This document shows, piece after piece, positions 44,257-52,195 of a stretch of 64,000 bases of DNA. The position numbers and the translations under genes were made by a program. Positions within the stretch are counted from its first letter, which is position 1. The number at the start of each line of letters is the position of its first letter. The DNA comes from JAVVXB01 sp036651815 (GTDB lineage Bacteria; Bacillota; Clostridia; Christensenellales; CAG-138), in the NCBI GenBank assembly GCA_036651815.1, contig JAVVXB010000011.1:1-64000 (forward strand), read 5' to 3'. Under the pieces are notes generated by a model, which had not been told where the DNA came from, did no database searches, and saw nothing but the letters and a program-made list of their open reading frames with translations.

Positions 44257-44505
44257 ATGCACGATGGTCACGATCATACCCATACGCATCCGCATCCGGA
44301 CGAAGTGCCAAATCTTGCGGAAACCACTGCGCTATTAAAGTTTATGCTGGAACACAACGTCCACCATACGGAAGAGTTGAATGAGCTTGCCGGAAAGTTA
44401 GACGCGCTTGATCTGCACGACTCCGCGCACAATCTGCTGCATTGTGTGGAAGACTATCAAAAAGGAAATGAGCGATTGAGTCAAGTGATTGCTTCAATGA
44501 AGTGA
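44257..44505 (+). CDS. Small His-rich protein, possible nickel-binding chaperone
   Basis: 82 residues from ATG 44257 with AAGGAG 10 bases upstream. The N-terminus MHDGHDHTHTHPHPD has six His in 14 residues, and more His occur in the helical body (LEHNVHHTEELNELAGKLDA). This composition is typical of metal-storage or chaperone proteins such as CooJ, but no homology is claimed. It lies directly before cooT and four genes before cooC, both nickel-related, so nickel binding is a reasonable inference. Confidence 0.6.
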   Translation: MHDGHDHTHTHPHPDEVPNLAETTALLKFMLEHNVHHTEELNELAGKLDALDLHDSAHNLLHCVEDYQKGNERLSQVIASMK

Positions 44506-44517
44506 GGAGTTTATCCC

Positions 44518-44748
44518 ATGTGTTTATCTACTGTATATGACCATGCAAAGCAGGATGACCGAGTTTTAATGAAAAACGTTCGCTTAATCGAAGTGAATGG
44601 CAATTCCGTTACGCTGACTGACATCTTGGAGAGTACCCATACCTTTCACGGAACAATCCAAACTGCTGATCTCATCAATGGCTATGTGGTCATTGATTGC
44701 GTGCAGAATGAACAAGGAATAGGAATGGCCACAAATGAAGTGTTATGA
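44518..44748 (+). CDS. cooT: CooT-family nickel-binding protein
   Basis: 76 residues, the usual size of CooT. The start MCLSTVY carries the conserved Cys2 that binds nickel in Rhodospirillum CooT, followed by VLMKNVRLIEVNGNSVTL and the beta-rich remainder. CooT aids nickel delivery to CO dehydrogenase-type enzymes. The ATG follows GAGGAG. The stop overlaps the next start by 14 bases. Its presence with CooC supports nickel loading of AcsB and of a CO dehydrogenase encoded elsewhere. Confidence 0.85.
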   Translation: MCLSTVYDHAKQDDRVLMKNVRLIEVNGNSVTLTDILESTHTFHGTIQTADLINGYVVIDCVQNEQGIGMATNEVL

Positions 44749-44962
44749 AATGGTGCGCGAGATCTACAATGCCTGCTCCGGCAATCAGATGCGCGATGTG
44801 TCGATTGAAGAAGTAGCGCTGGCCGATCCCGCCGCCTATGTGCGCAGTATTGTGAAAGGTGAAAATGTAAAAATTGAAGAGGATCTCCTTTCTGACGGTA
44901 CGATTGTTCTACACGTTGAATGTGCAGGACTGCTGCAACAATTTTCATTTACTGAACTGTAA
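44735..44962 (+). CDS. Small protein of unknown function in the Wood-Ljungdahl operon
   Basis: 75 residues. It overlaps cooT by 14 bases and ends 14 bases before metF, so it is firmly in the operon. The text CYEMVREIYNACSGNQMRDV, then a beta-rich C-terminus ending HVECAGLLQQFSFTEL, matches no domain I know. Two Cys lie within the first 15 residues. It is not MetV, which is much longer and has a zinc site. Confidence 0.65.
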   Translation: MKCYEMVREIYNACSGNQMRDVSIEEVALADPAAYVRSIVKGENVKIEEDLLSDGTIVLHVECAGLLQQFSFTEL

Positions 44963-44976
44963 GGAGGTAAAACAGC

Positions 44977-45839
44977 ATGAAAATCAGTGAAATATTTCCC
45001 AAACGTATGTCTTTCTCATTCGAGGTATTTCCCCCGAAGCTTGATCAGCCGATTGAANNNNNNNNNNGGATACCATCGAACACCTGTATGATTTTCGCCC
45101 TGATTTCATCAGCTGCACCTATGGCGCGGGCGGCACGAACAAGGGCCGCAACACAGAGATCGTGGGTGCCATTCAAAAAGCTGGTCGTGCCGCAGCACTG
45201 ACTCACTTTACATGCATCGGCAACACACGTGAGGATATCACGCGTTCCATGGAGGAATATACGGATCTTGACGTTTCCAATATTCTAGCCATGCGCGGCG
45301 ATTTGCCCACTGACTGGACCGGCACCGGTGGAGATTTTGCACATGCAGATGCGCTGATTGCGTTTATCAAAAAAAATCATCCGAATTTCTGTCTGGCTGC
45401 CGCCTGTTATCCGGAAAAACACATTCAAGCAGCTACTTTCGATGAAGACATTGCGCACCTCCGCGCCAAGCAGGACAATGGTGCCGAGTATCTCATGACC
45501 CAACTATGTCACGATGTGGACGCATATACCCGTTTTGTGGAGCGTATTCGCAAAGCTGGCATCAAACTACCAATCGTTGTTGGTCTCATGCCTGTTTTGA
45601 GCAAAGATCCCATTATTCGTATGACCGTGTCCAACGGATGCTCCATTCCAAAGGAATTGGCGGCTATCATCGGCAAATATGGCAGCAATCCTGATGATTT
45701 CAAAAAGGCCGGTAAAGAATACACGGTAGCGCAGATCTATCGCTTCATGGATGCTGGCATCAATGGTCTGCACATCTATTCACTCAATAAGTATCAGGAT
45801 GTTTCGGATATCCTTCATATGTCCGGCATTCGTGTATAG
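44977..45839 (+). CDS. metF: 5,10-methylenetetrahydrofolate reductase, interrupted by an assembly gap
   Basis: About 287 residues if joined. The part before the gap reads MSFSFEVFPPKLDQPIE; after it, DTIEHLYDFRPDFISCTYGA and GTNKGRNTEIVG, then the FAD-binding MRGDLP block, CLAAACYPEKH, and HIYSLN near the end, typical of MetF. The enzyme makes methyl-THF in the methyl branch. The ten Ns put the two parts out of frame; in relatives three codons lie here, so 8 (or 11) bases fit the frame and 10 is a placeholder. AAGGAGG precedes the ATG. No metV gene follows. Confidence 0.88.
45058..45067. other. Assembly gap (10 Ns) inside metF
   Basis: The run of Ns falls in the first tenth of metF and shifts the reading frame as written. 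It makes metF look like two short ORFs and shows a scaffold join. Confidence 0.98.
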
Positions 45840-45932
45840 TGGACATTTTCTTTCGCGGAAGCTGATCCCGAAACCGTCATGCGCGAAAAAAACATTACGC
45901 ATGCAATGTAACAATAAGGAGAGATCAATCGT

Positions 45933-46706
45933 ATGACCCCTATTACCATCGCTGTCGCCGGTAAAGGCGGCACGGGCAAAACTACAACCTGCGGCATGCT
46001 GATCGAATATCTTGCCAAATCCGGCAAAGGTCCAATTCTTGCCGTAGATGCAGACGCCAATGCCAATCTCAACGAGGTGCTAGGTGTAGATGTTGGGATG
46101 ACGCTCGGCGATATCCGTGAGAACATTGCGCGTGCCGACATCACAGACCCATCGCCCATCCCGGCTGGCATGACCAAGCAGGAATATGCCGAATTCATGT
46201 TTAATTCCGCACTAATCGAAGCAGATGAATATGATCTGTTAGTAATGGGTCGCACGCAGGGCAAAGGCTGCTACTGTTATGTCAACGGCGTACTGAAGGC
46301 ACAGGTTGAGAAGTTTTCCGGCAACTACCGCTATGTGGTTGTTGACAACGAAGCGGGACTAGAACACATCAGTCGTGGGACACTGCCTTCCATCGACATT
46401 CTGCTGCTCGTTTCAGATTGCTCTCGTCGCGGTATTCAAGCCGTCGGCCGTATTCAAGAGATGGTAAACGAGTTGAATCTCAAACCCAGGGTCATGCAGT
46501 TGATTGTTAACCGTGCGCCCAATGGTGTGCTGGACGATGGCGTGCTCGAAGAAATTCAAAATCAGCAGTTGGATTTGCTTGGCATTCTTCCGCAGGACGA
46601 CGCCGTGTATCAGTACGACTGTGCGGGAAAACCCAGCGCCAGCGTACCTGAGGATTCTCCAATAAAGCTCGCACTTTCTCAGCTCATTCGAAAACTTGCT
46701 CTGTAA
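45933..46706 (+). CDS. cooC: CooC/AcsF-type nickel-insertion ATPase
   Basis: 257 residues of the MinD/CooC P-loop family. The deviant Walker A is AVAGKGGTGKTTTCG (residues 7-21), and the switch regions are AVDADANANLNEVLGVDVG and VVDNEAGLEHISRGT. A CYC motif in GKGCYCYVN near residue 113 is the Cys-X-Cys metal site of CooC-type proteins. It matures CO dehydrogenase or acetyl-CoA synthase by nickel insertion in an ATP-dependent way. It lies directly upstream of acsD. Confidence 0.92.
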   Translation: MTPITIAVAGKGGTGKTTTCGMLIEYLAKSGKGPILAVDADANANLNEVLGVDVGMTLGDIRENIARADITDPSPIPAGMTKQEYAEFMFNSALIEADEYDLLVMGRTQGKGCYCYVNGVLKAQVEKFSGNYRYVVVDNEAGLEHISRGTLPSIDILLLVSDCSRRGIQAVGRIQEMVNELNLKPRVMQLIVNRAPNGVLDDGVLEEIQNQQLDLLGILPQDDAVYQYDCAGKPSASVPEDSPIKLALSQLIRKLAL

Positions 46707-46787
46707 GCGCACCCAAGCTTCGTTGGCACCAACGATTCTTTTTCCAAAATAATTTCCTATACCACAGTAAGGAGGACAATAGTCAAT

Positions 46788-47732
46788 ATGCCATTCACGA
46801 GAAAACCACAAGCCTTTGGCGCAGCCATCAACACGGTGGAATTTGGTGTCGGAGAAAAAAAACTGACCCTTGGCGGTGAAAACGTGCTACCGTTCCATAC
46901 GTTTGATGCGCCCATTGTCAATGCCCCCAAGGTCGGCGTAGAAATTTCCGACCTCGGCCTCGAAAATGTCCTTGCAGAAGGCATTAAGAACTACTATGCA
47001 GATTGCAAGTCCGTCGTCGACATGGCAAAAAAAGCAGCCGTGATGCCGGGCGCGTCATTTCTAACGCTTCGCCTAGATAGCGCTGATCCGAATGGAGAGG
47101 ACACCTCCATTGAAGACTGCGTTAAGCTGGTCAAAGATGTATCCGATGTCATCGACCTGCCACTCGTCATTGCCGGCTGCAAAAACGTCGATAAAGATAC
47201 ACTGCTGTTCAACGCCGTTGCGGAAGCTTTACAGGGTAAGAATATTCTAGTACTGTCCGCACGCGAAGAAGATTACAAGAGCGTCGGCGCATCCGCTGGT
47301 CTTGCATACGGCCATAAGGTCGGTGCTGAATCCGCCGTTGATATCAACCTTGCCAAACAGCTTAATGTTCTGATGTCCCAGCTTGGCATTAAGTCAGAGA
47401 GCATCGTCATGAATCTCGGTAGTGCCGCCGCAGGATATGGTTTTGAGTATGTTGCGTCCACTCTGGATCGTGTGACCGCAGCAGCCCTCAGTCAGAACGA
47501 CGCTATGTTGCAAATGCCCATCATCACGCCCGTCGGTATGGAAGCCTGGTCCGTGAAGGAAGCCGTGATGTCCGAAGAGGATATGCCTGAATGGGGCAGT
47601 CTCGAACAGCGTGGCATCCAGATGGAAGTTGTTACAGCCAGCGCGTGTCTTGCCTCCGGCAGCAACGCAGTGATCCTCAAGCACCCGACGTCGGTGGCAA
47701 AGATTTCCGCGCTCATCGACGCACTGATGTAA
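46788..47732 (+). CDS. acsD: Corrinoid iron-sulfur protein small subunit (CODH/ACS delta)
   Basis: 314 residues, matching AcsD of acetogens. The TIM-barrel subunit of the corrinoid iron-sulfur protein, it helps bind the cobamide shared with AcsC. Signatures are FGVGEKKLTLGGENVLPFHT near the start, VIDLPLVIAGCKNVDKD and SIVMNLGSAAAGYGFEYVAS, and a C-terminal GIQMEVVTASACLASGSNAV. AAGGAGGA lies upstream of the ATG. The complex carries the methyl group from AcsE to AcsB. Confidence 0.95.
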   Translation: MPFTRKPQAFGAAINTVEFGVGEKKLTLGGENVLPFHTFDAPIVNAPKVGVEISDLGLENVLAEGIKNYYADCKSVVDMAKKAAVMPGASFLTLRLDSADPNGEDTSIEDCVKLVKDVSDVIDLPLVIAGCKNVDKDTLLFNAVAEALQGKNILVLSAREEDYKSVGASAGLAYGHKVGAESAVDINLAKQLNVLMSQLGIKSESIVMNLGSAAAGYGFEYVASTLDRVTAAALSQNDAMLQMPIITPVGMEAWSVKEAVMSEEDMPEWGSLEQRGIQMEVVTASACLASGSNAVILKHPTSVAKISALIDALM

Positions 47733-47756
47733 GCAGGCAAAGGAGAAGAATAAATT

Positions 47757-49109
47757 ATGGCACTCAAAGGCTTAGATATTTTTAAACTGACCCCGAAAAC
47801 AAACTGTAAAGACTGCGGTAGCCCGACCTGTATGGCTTTTGCCATGAAAGTAGCGCAGGGCGCCATGTCTCTGGACAAATGCCCTCACCTTACTGACGAT
47901 GTAAAGTCCCAGTTGAGCGAAGCCACCGCGCCACCAATGAAGTCAATTAAAATTGGCACCGGTCATAACGAACATACACTCGGCGGTGAAACCGTACTGT
48001 TCCGACACGAGAAAACGCTGGTTTCCAAAAATCTTTTTGCAGTCTCGGTCTGCACCTGCATGGACGATGCCAAAGCCGACAAGATTTTGGCTGAAATTCC
48101 TCATGTGGATTATGAACGCATCGGCGAGCGTATGTATGTGGAACTCATTCATGTCAAGTGCGCAAACCCCAGTACAGACAAGGAACATTTTTTCACGCTG
48201 ATCAAAAAAGCTTCCGCGCTTGGCCGCTGCCTAGTGCTCGAATGCGACTGTCCGGACGTTGCCAATGAAGCGGTTTCACTGGTCGCGGCGGACAAGCCAG
48301 TCCTGCTAGGTGCCAACCCTGACAACTGGGAATCGATGAATGCCGTCGCAAAACAAGCGGGAATTGTGCTGGGCGTCTCCGCCCCCTCCCTATCCGAGTT
48401 GTATGATACCGTTGCCAAACTGGAAGCAGCCGGAAACAAGAATCTGATTCTCGACGTCGGCACCACCTCCATCAAGGACGCATTTGCTAATGCCGTCCAG
48501 ATCCGTTCCGCAGCACTCAAAAACAATGACCGTACGTTTGGTTATCCTTCATTCGTCAATGTTGGTAAACTTGCGCCTGATGATGCAGTTACGCAAGCAG
48601 CTCTGGCCTCCATATTCACCTTGAAATATGGCTCCATCATTGCAATGGGCGGCATGACCTATGCTGAAGCGCTACCGCTGTATGGCCTGCGTCAGAATAT
48701 CTTTACCGATCCGCAGAAACCAATGAAGGTTGCCCCTGGCATCTACCCGATGAATGGAGCCGATGAGAACGCGCCCTGCCTTACCACGGTTGACTTCGCA
48801 CTGACCTACTTCGTCGTTTCCGGCGAAATTGAGCGCAGCGCGATGCCGGTTAATCTACTCATCAGCGATGCAGGCGGATATTCTGTCCTCACCGCTTGGG
48901 CTGCCGGTAAACTTTCGGCTTCTTCGTTAAAACGATACTTTGATGAATTCGAAATCGAAAATAAGATTAAGAACCGCACCCTCGTCATTCCTGGCAAGGT
49001 TGCCGTATTGAAAGGCGAAATCGAAGAAAAACTACCCGGTTGGAAAATCGTCGTTGGTCCCAACGAAGCCATTCAGGTAGTTAAATTCCTGAAAAACTTG
49101 GATAAATAA
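47757..49109 (+). CDS. acsC: Corrinoid iron-sulfur protein large subunit (CODH/ACS gamma)
   Basis: 450 residues. The N-terminal [4Fe-4S] domain shows Cys17, Cys20, Cys25 and Cys42 (CX2CX4CX16C), followed by the TIM-barrel (LGGETVLFRHEKTL) and the C-terminal B12-binding domain (VNLLISDAGGYSVLTAWAAG). The cobalt of its cobamide accepts the methyl group from methyl-THF through AcsE and gives it to AcsB. It is encoded 24 bases after acsD in the usual order. Confidence 0.95.
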   Translation: MALKGLDIFKLTPKTNCKDCGSPTCMAFAMKVAQGAMSLDKCPHLTDDVKSQLSEATAPPMKSIKIGTGHNEHTLGGETVLFRHEKTLVSKNLFAVSVCTCMDDAKADKILAEIPHVDYERIGERMYVELIHVKCANPSTDKEHFFTLIKKASALGRCLVLECDCPDVANEAVSLVAADKPVLLGANPDNWESMNAVAKQAGIVLGVSAPSLSELYDTVAKLEAAGNKNLILDVGTTSIKDAFANAVQIRSAALKNNDRTFGYPSFVNVGKLAPDDAVTQAALASIFTLKYGSIIAMGGMTYAEALPLYGLRQNIFTDPQKPMKVAPGIYPMNGADENAPCLTTVDFALTYFVVSGEIERSAMPVNLLISDAGGYSVLTAWAAGKLSASSLKRYFDEFEIENKIKNRTLVIPGKVAVLKGEIEEKLPGWKIVVGPNEAIQVVKFLKNLDK

Positions 49110-49127
49110 AGTAGGAGGACGCATACG

Positions 49128-49913
49128 ATGGGCAAATTTATCACCATTGGTGAGCGGATTCACTGCATCTCCCCCGCAATCCGCGAGGCTATGAACACCA
49201 AAAATCCTGAGCCAATCCTTAAGCGCGCAAAGGAGCAGTTGGATGCAGGCGCAACCTACCTCGATGTCAACATCGGACCTGCCGAAAGCAAGGGTGAAGA
49301 TCTGATGAAATGGGCAGTGAAGCTGCTACAGGATCACTTTAACAATGTGCCGCTGTGCCTCGACACCTCCAATAAAAAAGCCATCGAAGCCGGTATTTCG
49401 GTTTATAATCGTACAAAGGGCAAGCCGATTGTCAACTCCGCAGACGCGGGCGACCGTATTGAGAACGTTGATCTTGCTGCAGCCAATGACGCCATTGTCA
49501 TCGCGCTCTGTTCAAAAGCTGGTGTCCCTTCCGATAACGATGAGCGTATGGGCTATTGTCAGGAACTGCTCGAGCGCGGTATGGAACATGGCATGGAAGC
49601 TGAAGATCTCTGGTTTGATCCGTTGTTTCTCGTCATCAAGGGCATGCAGGACAAACAGGTTGACGTGCTGGATGCCATCAAGATGTTCTCCGACATGGGC
49701 TTCAACACGACGGGCGGCCTGTCTAATGTCAGTAATGGTATGCCCAAGCACATACGCCCGATCATGGACAGTGCCATGCTCGCCATGGCAATGATGAATG
49801 GGCTAACCAGTGCAATCGTCAATCCCTGCGATCTCAGGTTGATGGAGACCATCAAATCCTGCGATATCATCAAGAACAACAATCTTTACGCAGATTCTTT
49901 CCTCGAGATCTAG
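49128..49913 (+). CDS. acsE: Methyltetrahydrofolate:corrinoid iron-sulfur protein methyltransferase
   Basis: 261 residues, matching acetogen AcsE. The DHPS-like TIM-barrel carries FITIGERIHCISPAIREAM, DAGATYLDVNIGPAE, PLCLDTSNKKAIEAG, DLWFDPLFLVIK and NTTGGLSNVSNGMP, including the Asn and Asp residues that bind the pterin. It moves the methyl group from methyl-THF onto the AcsCD corrinoid. GTAGGAGG precedes the ATG by 10 bases. Confidence 0.95.
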   Translation: MGKFITIGERIHCISPAIREAMNTKNPEPILKRAKEQLDAGATYLDVNIGPAESKGEDLMKWAVKLLQDHFNNVPLCLDTSNKKAIEAGISVYNRTKGKPIVNSADAGDRIENVDLAAANDAIVIALCSKAGVPSDNDERMGYCQELLERGMEHGMEAEDLWFDPLFLVIKGMQDKQVDVLDAIKMFSDMGFNTTGGLSNVSNGMPKHIRPIMDSAMLAMAMMNGLTSAIVNPCDLRLMETIKSCDIIKNNNLYADSFLEI

Positions 49914-50036
49914 CGATAGGAAGAACGCCTGTACGCCGACTAATACCCTCATAAAATGCTGGAGTACAGCCGTCGTAACGCCATCTGAACGTAATTTAGG
50001 CAGCGATTCTGCCACAGAATAACCAAGGAGGCTATC

Positions 50037-52169
50037 ATGAGTGTATTAACAGATCTGATCTATGCAGGTTCTAATGCAGTTGCCGGACTCACGGAGGGTG
50101 CGGTGAACGACGCCATAGCAAAATATGGCGCTGAACAAAAGGTTGCTTTCCCTGACACGGCCTACTTCTTTCCAACCATCTTTGCCGCAACGGGCGTCAA
50201 GGTAACGAAACTTGGTGACCTACCCGCCTGCGTTGGCGTACTCAAAAGTCTGATTTCAAACAAAGAAGACCTCGGAGAAGCGCTGAATGCAGGCCTTGCG
50301 ACCGCCGTCGGTGCGGAAATTATTGAAGGTCTCAAGTATGTTGGCGGAGCGACCCCCTATGCAAACGAGGGTGGCATCGGTTTCGTACCCGATCCCATCA
50401 TCCGTTCTCTGGGCGTTCCCCTCGTCACCGGAGATATCCCCGGCGTAGCCGTTGTATTGGGCAAAGCGGAAAATTCAAAGGACGTGGCCAAGGTGGTCAA
50501 GGATTATCAATCCAAGGGCATCCTGACCTTTCTCATTGGTGATGTAATCGACCAAATTAATGCAGAGGGCGTAAAAGTTGGTCTTGAGTTCCGCGTGGTA
50601 CCTTTGGGTCATGACGTAACCGCCGTCATCCATGTTGTCACCGTGGCTATTCGTGCTGCACTGATTTTCGGCGCAGTGCCGGCTGGCGATCTTGGTGCGC
50701 TGCTTGCCTACACCAAGGCTCGCGTGCCAGCGTTTGTCAATACTTTTGGTGCACTGAATGAAGTGGTTGTATCTGCGGGCGCAGGTGCAATAGCGTTGGG
50801 CTTTCCCGTCATTGTGGACGTGGATCTGGGAGAGAATCAGGTTCCCGGTGCGCTTGTCTCTGTGACAGATCATGAGGACACCGTTAAAACATCGCTAGAG
50901 CTGCGCAACATCAAGATAAAATCCAAGGATTTACCGATTCCTGTGGCATTTGCTGCTGCGTTTGAAGGCGAAATCATCCGTAAGAACGATATGTATGCTG
51001 AATTTAGTTCCACAAAGAATCCAACCTGCGAAATTGTGTTGATGCGGGATGCAGCAACTATTACCGATCACCAAATTCAGGTGATTGGTCCAGATCTGGA
51101 TGGAGACGCACCGTTGCAGTTGCCTCTTGCCACCTACGTGGAAGTTTGCGGTGCCAAGATGCAGTCTGACTTTGAACCGGTCATTGAGCGGAAGATTCAC
51201 CACTGGTTCAACTACATGGAAGGTGTGATGCACACCGGCCAACGCAACCTTTTCCGCATCCGCGTCAGCTTTGAAGCAAAGGAAAAAGGTCTGAAACTGA
51301 AAGATTTCGGTGAAGTGCTGTACCACATGATCATGGATGAGTTTGACAGCGTGGTCGATAAATGCCAGATCACTCTGATTACCGACAAAACCAAGGTTGA
51401 GGAGATTCTTGCAAAGGAAGCCATGCCACGTTACAATGCCCGCGATGACCGTCTCGCCGCCATGACAGATGAGAGCGTAGATACGTTCTATACCTGCATT
51501 CTGTGTCAGTCCTTCGCACCATCCCACTGCTGCGTGGTCACGCCTGAACGTCTTGGCCTGTGCGGTGCCGTTTCGTGGTTGGATGCAAAGGCCACCAAGG
51601 AGCTTACCCCCACCGGCCCTTGCCAGCCCATTGCCAAGATTGGCTGCATGGACGAAAAGAAGGGTGCATACACCGAAGTCAACCGAATCGTTAAGGACGC
51701 TACCCACGGTGCGGTTGAACAGGTTACCCTGTATTCCCTGCTGGAAGACCCGATGACAAGCTGCGGTTGCTTCGAATGCATCTGCGGAATCATGCCGGAA
51801 TCCAACGGTGTCGTCATCGTCAACCGCGAGTATAAAGGCATGACCCCCACCGGTATGACCTTTGGTGAGTTAGCCAGCATGACGGGCGGTGGTGTACAGA
51901 CCCCCGGTTTCATGGGACATGGTCGCCACTTTATCGCTAGCAAAAAGTTCATCAGCGCCGAAGGCGGACTTGAGCGGATTGTATGGATGCCTAAGGAACT
52001 CAAGGATGACGTTGCTTCCCGCTTGAACAAAACCGCCAAAGAAATTTATGGCATTGATAACTTCTCAGATATGATCTGTGACGAAAGCATTGCCACTGAT
52101 TCCGAGGCCGTCATGGCGTTCCTGTCCAGCAAGGGTCATCCTGCGTTGAACATGGAGCCCTTGATGTAA
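50037..52169 (+). CDS. acsB: Acetyl-CoA synthase (CO-methylating), CODH/ACS alpha-type subunit
   Basis: 710 residues. All A-cluster ligands are in place: Cys487, Cys490, Cys499 and Cys509 (spacing CX2CX8CX9C) and the CGC motif Cys576/Cys578. These intervals equal those of the Moorella enzyme. The three-domain layout (N-terminal CODH-contact domain, middle domain, A-cluster domain) appears complete. The enzyme joins the methyl group, CO and CoA to acetyl-CoA. AAGGAGG precedes the ATG. The CO dehydrogenase subunit that makes the CO is not in this window, although in many acetogens acsA lies in the same cluster. Confidence 0.96.
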   Translation: MSVLTDLIYAGSNAVAGLTEGAVNDAIAKYGAEQKVAFPDTAYFFPTIFAATGVKVTKLGDLPACVGVLKSLISNKEDLGEALNAGLATAVGAEIIEGLKYVGGATPYANEGGIGFVPDPIIRSLGVPLVTGDIPGVAVVLGKAENSKDVAKVVKDYQSKGILTFLIGDVIDQINAEGVKVGLEFRVVPLGHDVTAVIHVVTVAIRAALIFGAVPAGDLGALLAYTKARVPAFVNTFGALNEVVVSAGAGAIALGFPVIVDVDLGENQVPGALVSVTDHEDTVKTSLELRNIKIKSKDLPIPVAFAAAFEGEIIRKNDMYAEFSSTKNPTCEIVLMRDAATITDHQIQVIGPDLDGDAPLQLPLATYVEVCGAKMQSDFEPVIERKIHHWFNYMEGVMHTGQRNLFRIRVSFEAKEKGLKLKDFGEVLYHMIMDEFDSVVDKCQITLITDKTKVEEILAKEAMPRYNARDDRLAAMTDESVDTFYTCILCQSFAPSHCCVVTPERLGLCGAVSWLDAKATKELTPTGPCQPIAKIGCMDEKKGAYTEVNRIVKDATHGAVEQVTLYSLLEDPMTSCGCFECICGIMPESNGVVIVNREYKGMTPTGMTFGELASMTGGGVQTPGFMGHGRHFIASKKFISAEGGLERIVWMPKELKDDVASRLNKTAKEIYGIDNFSDMICDESIATDSEAVMAFLSSKGHPALNMEPLM

Positions 52170-52195
52170 TGAACGAAAGGTTCTACAAATAATCC

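Noticed and set aside
45162..45839. A separate gene starting after the N run
   Set aside because: The text on both sides is one MetF; the split comes from the placeholder gap.
50931..51707. 258-codon minus-strand frame inside acsB
   Set aside because: The acsB frame carries the complete A-cluster ligand set; the minus frame is a shadow.
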